This document shows positions 57,438 through 64,000 of a DNA stretch of 64,000 bases, piece by piece. The stretch is from NCBI RefSeq assembly GCF_904849725.1, contig NC_058519.1, forward strand, positions 651,671,387-651,735,386. The letters run 5' to 3'. Origin of the DNA: Hordeum vulgare subsp. vulgare (taxonomy: Eukaryota; Streptophyta; Magnoliopsida; Poales; Poaceae). The translations under genes were made by a program, and so were the position numbers. Within the stretch, counting starts at the first letter, position 1, and each line of letters begins with the position of its first letter. The notes below the pieces were generated by a model. It did not search any database, had not been told where the DNA came from, and saw nothing but the letters and a program-made list of their open reading frames with translations.

Positions 57438-60400
57438 AGGATCATATGCTTCTACATATTGCAATAATATCAAGCTTCCTTTCCATGTGTTGAAACTTTT
57501 GAAGTCATGTTTGTTTTATCTTCCTATGCTAGTTGATTCTTTCTCTAATAAATTGTTTGATCACAAAATCCCTATGCATAAGAAGTGGGTTAGACTTAAA
57601 TGTGTTAGTCATATGCTTCATGATGCTCCTGTTATGTTTCAATTTTTATCTTATGTGTGAGCATCATTGAAATCATCATGCCTAGCTGGAAAGGGATTAA
57701 AGAAAAGTGCTTGTTGGGAGACAACCCAATATGTATCCTTGCTGTTTTTGTGTGTTCGCATGATTAAGCTACCATATTAATCATGTTTATTGCCTTAGTT
57801 TCAGTAAAGTGTCAAGTAAAGCCTTTATGATTAGTTTGGATGATAGTTGTTTGATCATGCTGAAAAAGACAAAAACTTTGCGCTCGCGAAATCATTTCTA
57901 ATTTATATCCAGAGAGTGCTTTTAGGTTGATTCTTCTTTCTGCTAATTGATATACAAATTTCCCTAATTGTCATAATTTTTGAAAAAAATTTGAGGTGCA
58001 GAAGTATGGTCATTGTTCAGATCATTACAGACTGTTCTGTTCTTGACAGATTCTGTTTTCAATGCATAGTTTGCTTTTTTGGTGTTTCCATAGATTATAT
58101 TGAGTAATATAATTTGTGGAAATAGCAAGATATAGTAGGCATTGTGTGAAAATAATTATGAGTCTTGTTTTGATAGTACCCAAGTGATTGATTTGCTCGT
58201 TATCATACTAACCCATCTCACGAAGTTCCGTTAAGTTTTGTGTTGTGAAGTTTTCAAGTTTTGGGTAGAGTTTCGATGGGCTATGGAACAAGGAGTGGCA
58301 AGAGCCTAAGCTTGGGGATGCCCAAGGCACCCCAAAGCCATATTCAAGGACACCCAAGAGCCTAAGCTTGGGGATGCCCCGGGAAGGCATCCCCTCTTTC
58401 GTCTTCAATCCATCGGTAACGTTACTTGGAGCTATATTTTTATTCATCACATGATATGTGTTTTGCTTGGAGCGTCGTGTATTATAGGAGTCTTTGCTTT
58501 TTTGTTTTGTCACAATCATGCTTGCTGCACACCTTTTTGAGAGGGACATGCACTAATCGTGAATTTGCTAGAATACTCAATGAGCTTCACTTATATATTT
58601 TGAGTTAGGCAATTTAGCTCGCATGTGTTTCACTTATATCTTTTGAGCTAGATAATTTTGCTCTAGTGCTTCACTTAAATCTTTTTAGAGCACGGAGGTG
58701 TCATATTTTGTAGAAATAAAAACTCTCGATCTTCACTTATATCTTTTTGAGAGTGCTCTCTCTAAGTAACTTGGTAATTGGCATGTGCTATGAAATTAGT
58801 CGTAAAGATGATAGGCATCGAAAGAGGATACAATAAAAACTTCCATATTCATGTGCATTGATTAGTAAGACAAGCTTGATTCCTCACAATTAGTTTTGAC
58901 ATATGGATACAATGATATTAGAGTAATGTTAGTAGGGTGTTGTGAATCTAGAAATACTTGTGTTGAAGTTAGTGATTCCCGTAGCATGCACGTATGGTGA
59001 ACCGCTATGTTAGGAAGTCAGAGCATAATTGATTTATTGATTGTCATCCTTTGTGTGGCGGTCGGGATCGCACTATGGTTAACACCTACCAACCCTTCCC
59101 CTAGGAGTATGCGTTTAAAACTTTGTTTCGATTACTAATAAAAACCTTCGCAATAAGTATATGAGTTATTCATGACTAATGTGAGTCCATGGTATAGATG
59201 CACTTTCACCTTCCACCATTGCTAGCGTCTCTAGTATCGCGCGACTTTCGCCGGTGCACAAACCCACCATATACCTTCCTCAAAACAGCCACCATACCTA
59301 CCTATCATGGCATTTTCATAGCCATTCTGAGATATATTGCCATGTAACTCCCACCATTCCGTCTCATGACATATGCCATCACTTTCATATTGCCATTGCA
59401 TGATCTTAAGATAGCTAGCGAGATTTTTCAATGTCATACGCTAAGCTAGATCGTTGCACATCCCTGTACACTGTCGGAGGCATTTCCTATAGAGTCATCA
59501 TTGTTCTAAGTATTGAGTTGTTAGTAAATAAAAGTGTGATGATCATCATTATTAGAGCATTGTCCCATGTGAGGAATAACAAAAAGAGGCCAAAGATGCC
59601 CACCAAAAAATGAAAAAAAGGCCAAAGAGCCCAAACAAAAAAATGAGAGAAAAAGAGAGAAAGGACAATGCTACTATCTTTTTCCAGACTTGTGCTTCAA
59701 AATAGCACCATGTTCTTCATGATAGAGAGTCTCTTGTTTTGTCACTTCCATAAACTAGTGGGAATTTTCATTATATAACATGGCTTGTATATTCAATGAC
59801 GGGCTTCCTCAAAATTGCCCTAGGTCTTCATGAGCAAGCAAGTTGGGTGCACACCCACTAGTTTTCTTTTTGAGCTTTCACACACTTATAGCTCTTGTGC
59901 ATCTCTTTCATGGAAATCCCTACTCATTCACATTGATATGTATTGATGGGCATCTCCATAGCCCATTGATACGCCGAGTCAATGTGACCATCTCCTCCTT
60001 TTTGCCTCACAACCTCTACTACACTCTATTCCACCTATAGTGCTATATCCATGGCTCACGCTCATGTATTGCGTGAGAGTTGGAAAAGTTTGAGAAAGTA
60101 AGAGTGAAAAAACAATTACTTGGCCAATACCGGGGTTGTGCATGATTTAAATTCGTTGTGTGGGGATGATGGAGCATAGCCAGACTATATGATTTTGTAG
60201 GGATAACTTTCTTTGGCCTTGTAATTTCAAAAGTTCATGATTACTTTGCTAGTATGCTTGAAGTATTATTGTTTTCATGTCAATAGTAAACTATTGTTTT
60301 GAATCTTACGGATCTGAACATTCATACCAGAAGAAAGAAGTTACAAAGAACAAATATGTTAGGTAGCATTCCACATCAAAAATTCGGTCTTTATTACTTC

Positions 60401-60439
60401 CCTACTCGAGGACGAGCAGGAGTTAAGCTTGGGGATGCT
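57438..60439 (+). other. Element D after G: end of its reading frame, long noncoding part, polypurine tract
   Basis: 57443-57660 completes the D frame. The remaining 2.8 kb is noncoding, with AAGCTTGGGGATGCC at 58308-58322 and 58364-58378 and the functional tract AAGCTTGGGGATGCT at 60425-60439 directly before the LTR. CCACCATACCTACCTAT at 59289-59305 and the block duplicated at 1135-1247 lie here. Confidence 0.75.
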
Positions 60440-62096
60440 TGATATGGCTACAACGTATCTACAATATTTGATGGTTCCATGCTATTATCTTGTCAACTTT
60501 GGATGTTTTATATGCATGAATATGCTATTTTATATCTTTTTTGGGACTAACCTATTAACTCAGTGCCAAGTGCCAGTTTCTGTTTTTTTCGGTTTTTGAC
60601 CCTTTTTCAGACGGAGTCCAAATGGAATAAAACTTTCGCGATGATTTTTTTGGACCAAAAGAGACCCCTGAAGCTTTGGAAGAAGGCCAGAAGACCTACG
60701 AGGGAGTCACAAGCCCAGGAGGCGCCCCCCTAGGCCGCACCTACCAGGCTTGTAACCTCCTCGTGGGCCCAACCGACGTAATTCCACCGCCATCAATTCC
60801 TATAAATACAGAAACCCCCAAAAATGAACCTAGATCGGGAGTTCCGCTGCCGCAAGCCTCTGTAGCCACCAAAAACCAATCTGGAGCCCGTTCCGGCACC
60901 CTTCCGGAGGGGGGAATCCGTCTCCGGTGGCCATCTTCATCATCCCGGCGATCTCCATGACGAGGAGGGAGTAGTTCTCCCTCGGGGTTGAGGGTATGTA
61001 CCAATAGCTACGTGTTTGATCTCTCTCTCTCTCGTGTTCTTGAGATGTCATGATCTTGATGTACCGCAGGCTTTGCTACTATAGTTGGATCCTATGATGT
61101 TCTTCCCCCTCTCCCTTCTTGTAATGAATTGAGTTTTCCCTTTGGAGTTATCTTATCGGATTGAGTCTTTAAGAACACTTGATGTATGTCTTGCACGTGT
61201 CTATCTGTGGTGACAAAGGGATATTCATGTGAGTACTTGATGTATGTTTTGGTGATCAACTTGCGGGTTTCGTGACATCGGGAACCTATGCATATGGGTT
61301 GGCACACGTTTTGACTCTCCGGTAGAAAATTTGGGGCACTCTTTGAAGTTCTATGTGTTGGTTGAATAGATGATTCTGAGATTGTGTGATACATATCGTA
61401 TAATCATGCCCATGGATACTTGAGGTCACAATGGAGTATCTAGGTGACATTAGGGTCTTGGTTGATGTGTGTCTTAAGGTGTTATTCTAGTATGAACTCT
61501 ATGATGGATTGAATGGAAATAATAGCTTCGTGTTATTTTACTATGGACTCTTGAATAGATCGATCACAAAGAATAACTTTGTGGTGGTTTCGTACCCAAA
61601 AATAATCTCTTCGTTTGTTCTCCGCTATTAGTTACTTTGGAGTGGCTCTTTGTTGCATGTTGATGGATAGTTATATGATCCAATTATGTTATCATTGTTG
61701 AGAGAACTTCACTAGTGAAAGTATGAACCCTAGGCCTTGTGTCCACGCATTGCAATACCATTCGTGCTCGCTTTTATTATTAGTTAGCTTGCTGTTTTTG
61801 TAATTTCAGATTACAAAAACCTATATCTAACATCCATATTGCACTTGTATCACCATCTCTTCAGCGAACTAGTGCACCTATATAACTTACCATTGTATTG
61901 GGTGTGTTGGGGACACAAGAGACTCTTTGTTATTTGGTTGCAGGGTTGCTTGAGAGATACCATCTTCATCCTACGCCTCCCGTGAATTGATAAACCTTAG
62001 GTCACCCACTTGAGGGAAAATTGGTATTGTCCTACAAACCTCTGCACTTGGAGGCCCAACAACGTCTACAAGGAGAAGGTTGTGTAGTAGACATCA
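60440..62096 (+). repeat. 3' LTR of element D (1657 bp)
   Basis: It starts TGATATGGCTACAACG and ends TAGTAGACATCA, followed by ATGAC. Parallel to 44220-45877 throughout, with a TATA-like CCTATAAATA near 60799. Confidence 0.9.
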
Positions 62097-62101
62097 ATGA
62101 C

Positions 62102-63600
62102 CCATAACTATAGGGGATCTATCGTAGTCCTTTAGATAAGTAAGAGTGTCGAACCCAACGAGGAGCAGAAGGAAATGACAAGTGGTTTTCAGCAAGGTAT
62201 TCTCTGCAAGCACTGAAATTATCGGTAACATATAGTTGCGGGATAAGATAATTCGTAACGGGTAACAAGTAACAATAGTAACAGAGGTGTAGCAAGATGG
62301 CCCAATCCCTTTTGTAGCAAGGGACAGGCCTGGACGAACTCTTATATAAGGTAAAGCGCTCGCGAGGACACATGGGAATTTATGTCAAGCTAATTTTCAT
62401 CATGTTCATATGATTCGCGTTCGCTACTCTCATAGTTTGATATGTGGGTGGACCGGTGCTTGGGTGCTGTCCTTACTTGGAAAAACATCCCACTTATGAT
62501 TAACCCCTCTCGCAAGCATCCGCAACTACGAAAGAAGAATGAAGACAAAGTCTAACCATAGCATTAAACTGGTGGATCCAAATCAGCCCCTTGCGAAGCA
62601 ACGCATGAACTAGGGTTTAAGCTTCTGTCACTCTAGCAACCCATCATCTAATTATTACTTCCCAATGCCTTCCTCTAGGCCCAAATAATGGTGAAGTTTC
62701 ATGTAATCGACGTTCACATAACACCACTAGAGGAAAGACAACATACAACGCATCAAAATATCGAACGAATACGAAATTTACATGACTACTTATAGCAAGA
62801 CTTATCCCATGTCCTCAGGAACAAACGTAACTACTCACAAAGAATAATTATGTTCATGATCAGAGAGGTATTGAATAGAATTAAGTATCTGAACATATGA
62901 TCTTCCACCAAGTAATCCAACTAGCATCAACTACAAGGAGTAATTAACACTACTGGCAACCTTACAAGTACCAATCGGAGTCGCGAGACGGAGATTGGGT
63001 ACAAGAGATGAACTAGTGTTTGGAGATGAGCTGGTGCTGATGAAGATGTTGATGGAGATGAGTCCCCTCCGATGAGAGGAGTGTTGGTGATGACGATTGC
63101 GACGATTTCCCCCTCCGGGAGGGAAGTTTCCCCGGCAGGACGGCCTTGCCGGAGCTCTAGATTGCTTCTGCTCAAGTTCCGCCTCTTGGCAGCGGCGTTT
63201 CTTCCCGAAAGCTCTCTCTTTATTTTTTCTGGGACGAAACCCTCCATGAGGGGTAACACGGGGCCCATGAGCCCCCCCAGGTGTGCCTAGGAGGGTGGGG
63301 CGCGCCTGGCTGGCTCGTGACCTCCTGGTGGCTCCCCTCCAGTATTTCTTCCGCCCAGTATTTTTCATATATTCCAAAATAATTCCTTGCTGATTTTCAT
63401 GGGTTTTGGAGTTGTGCAGAATAGGTATCTCAAACTTACTCCTTTTCCAGCCCAGAATTCCAGCTGCCGGCATTCTCCTTCTTCATGTAAACCTTATAAA
63501 ATAAGAGAGAAAAGGCATAAGTATTGTACCATAATGTGTAATAACAGCCCATAATGGAAAAAATATCAATATAAAAGCATGATACAAAATGGACGTATCA
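62102..63600 (-). repeat. 3' LTR of element F, main part (first 7 bases at 44213-44219)
   Basis: It reads TGATACGTCC from 63600 leftwards. The other end TGATGAC is at 44213-44219, interrupted after seven bases by element D, and the ATGAC copy repeats at 62097-62101. The same family as 2277-3804, in opposite orientation. Confidence 0.88.
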
Positions 63601-64000
63601 ACTCCCCCAAGCTTAGACCTCGCTTGTCCTCAAGCGGAAGCCAAGATCAATAAATATGCCCACATGTTTAGATATAGAGGTGTCGATAAAATAAAATACA
63701 GACATGCAGGAATCATGATCATATTTAGAACAACAATATCGTCATATAATCTCTTATGCTAAAGTGACAATTCCTTCACAATGTAAAGTATGGATCAAGA
63801 ACCTTATTGAGAATTAACAACCAATAGTCTTTAGTCATTGAAGCAATTGCAATTTATCATAACATCGGAAAGAGTCAAAGAAGAGCTTGTAAAACAAATC
63901 CACATACTCAATCATCTTTTAGTCTTCTACAATTGCTAAAACTCACACGGTACTCATGAGATCAAAGTTTCAGTTGGACATAGAGAAAGATAGGGGCTTA
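63601..64000 (-). other. 3' noncoding interior of element F
   Basis: It starts with the complement of AAGCTTGGGGGAGT (63601-63614), preceded on the minus strand by CTTGAGGACAAGCGAGG, the usual sequence before the 3' LTR in this clade (compare element G near 55730). The rest is AT-rich and noncoding up to the window edge. Confidence 0.75.

Larger units (their letters stand above)
44220..62096 (+). mobile_element. Element D: large non-autonomous Gypsy-type retrotransposon, interrupted by G
   Basis: LTRs of 1658 and 1657 bp, target duplication ATGAC (44215-44219 and 62097-62101). It has a tRNA-Asp-type primer site with one mismatch, one reading frame of unknown function, a 2.8-kb noncoding 3' region, and the polypurine tract AAGCTTGGGGATGCT. 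No Gag, RT or integrase is seen outside the inserted element G. It probably uses proteins of an Athila-clade relative. The first LTR starts TCATACG where TG is expected, a terminal mutation. Confidence 0.88.
44213..64000 (-). mobile_element. Element F: Athila-type retrotransposon of the C family, runs off the right edge
   Basis: The 3' LTR is at 44213-44219 plus 62102-63600, split by element D. The adjacent interior begins at 63601 with the complement of the polypurine tract AAGCTTGGGGGAGT. The five bases left of F are TAGCT; its partner copy lies outside the window. F sits in element E's integrase region. Confidence 0.85.

Overview
This window looks like a repeat-dense, gene-poor stretch of a large grass genome, most likely Triticeae (wheat, Aegilops or barley). 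Almost every base belongs to nested transposable elements of Triticeae type: Copia elements of the Angela/BARE kind, Gypsy elements of the Athila clade with a tRNA-Asp primer site, a Tekay-like chromovirus end, a CACTA transposon, a Helitron end, a hAT element and a Tourist-like MITE. Family names come from recognition of sequence style, not from a database search. I see one candidate cellular gene, at 37.5-39.5 kb.

Layout. 1-1134 is the 3' part of a Helitron, followed by a small retrotransposon fragment and an LTR-like piece. 2277 to about 27955 is Athila-type element C (5' LTR, gag-protease, broken pol, ORF3). Its ORF3 is split by Copia element A (9383-26824, minus strand, target duplication GATGG). 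A is in turn split in its integrase by Copia element B (12995-21948, minus strand, target duplication GTTGT), whose gag-pol is nearly intact. C is truncated on the right and followed by the 3' end of a chromovirus (H, about 27956-29782, minus). H is cut by a CACTA element (29783 to about 34094) carrying decayed TNP1-like exons, which is itself truncated against a partial Athila-type LTR (to 35340).

The short single-copy-looking island (35.3-40.7 kb) holds a MITE (36056-37249, TTA duplication) with a 911-bp hAT element inside it (8-bp duplication ACTTTAAT). Next comes a gene with a 5'UTR intron, a Ser/Thr/Pro repeat tract and the C-terminal half of a papain-like peptidase. A frameshift interrupts its last part.

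The right third is another nest. Copia element E (from 40701, minus) was hit by Athila-type element F (minus, running off the right edge). F was hit seven bases inside its LTR by element D (44220-62096, duplication ATGAC). D was hit inside its own reading frame by element G (47433-57437, duplication AGGAT). D encodes only a protein of unknown function. G has gag-protease and an ATHILA-ORF1-like protein but no reverse transcriptase or integrase, so both are probably non-autonomous.

The observations I rate highest are four. Two different Athila-type elements carry an internal LTR-like module just upstream of ORF3, in G followed by a well-formed 5'UTR intron. Each element repeats its own polypurine-tract motif at fixed internal places. 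G's LTR end contains a ladder of tRNA-Asp primer-site copies. Copia A combines young LTRs and a well-kept leader with coding sequence that was already dead when it jumped.
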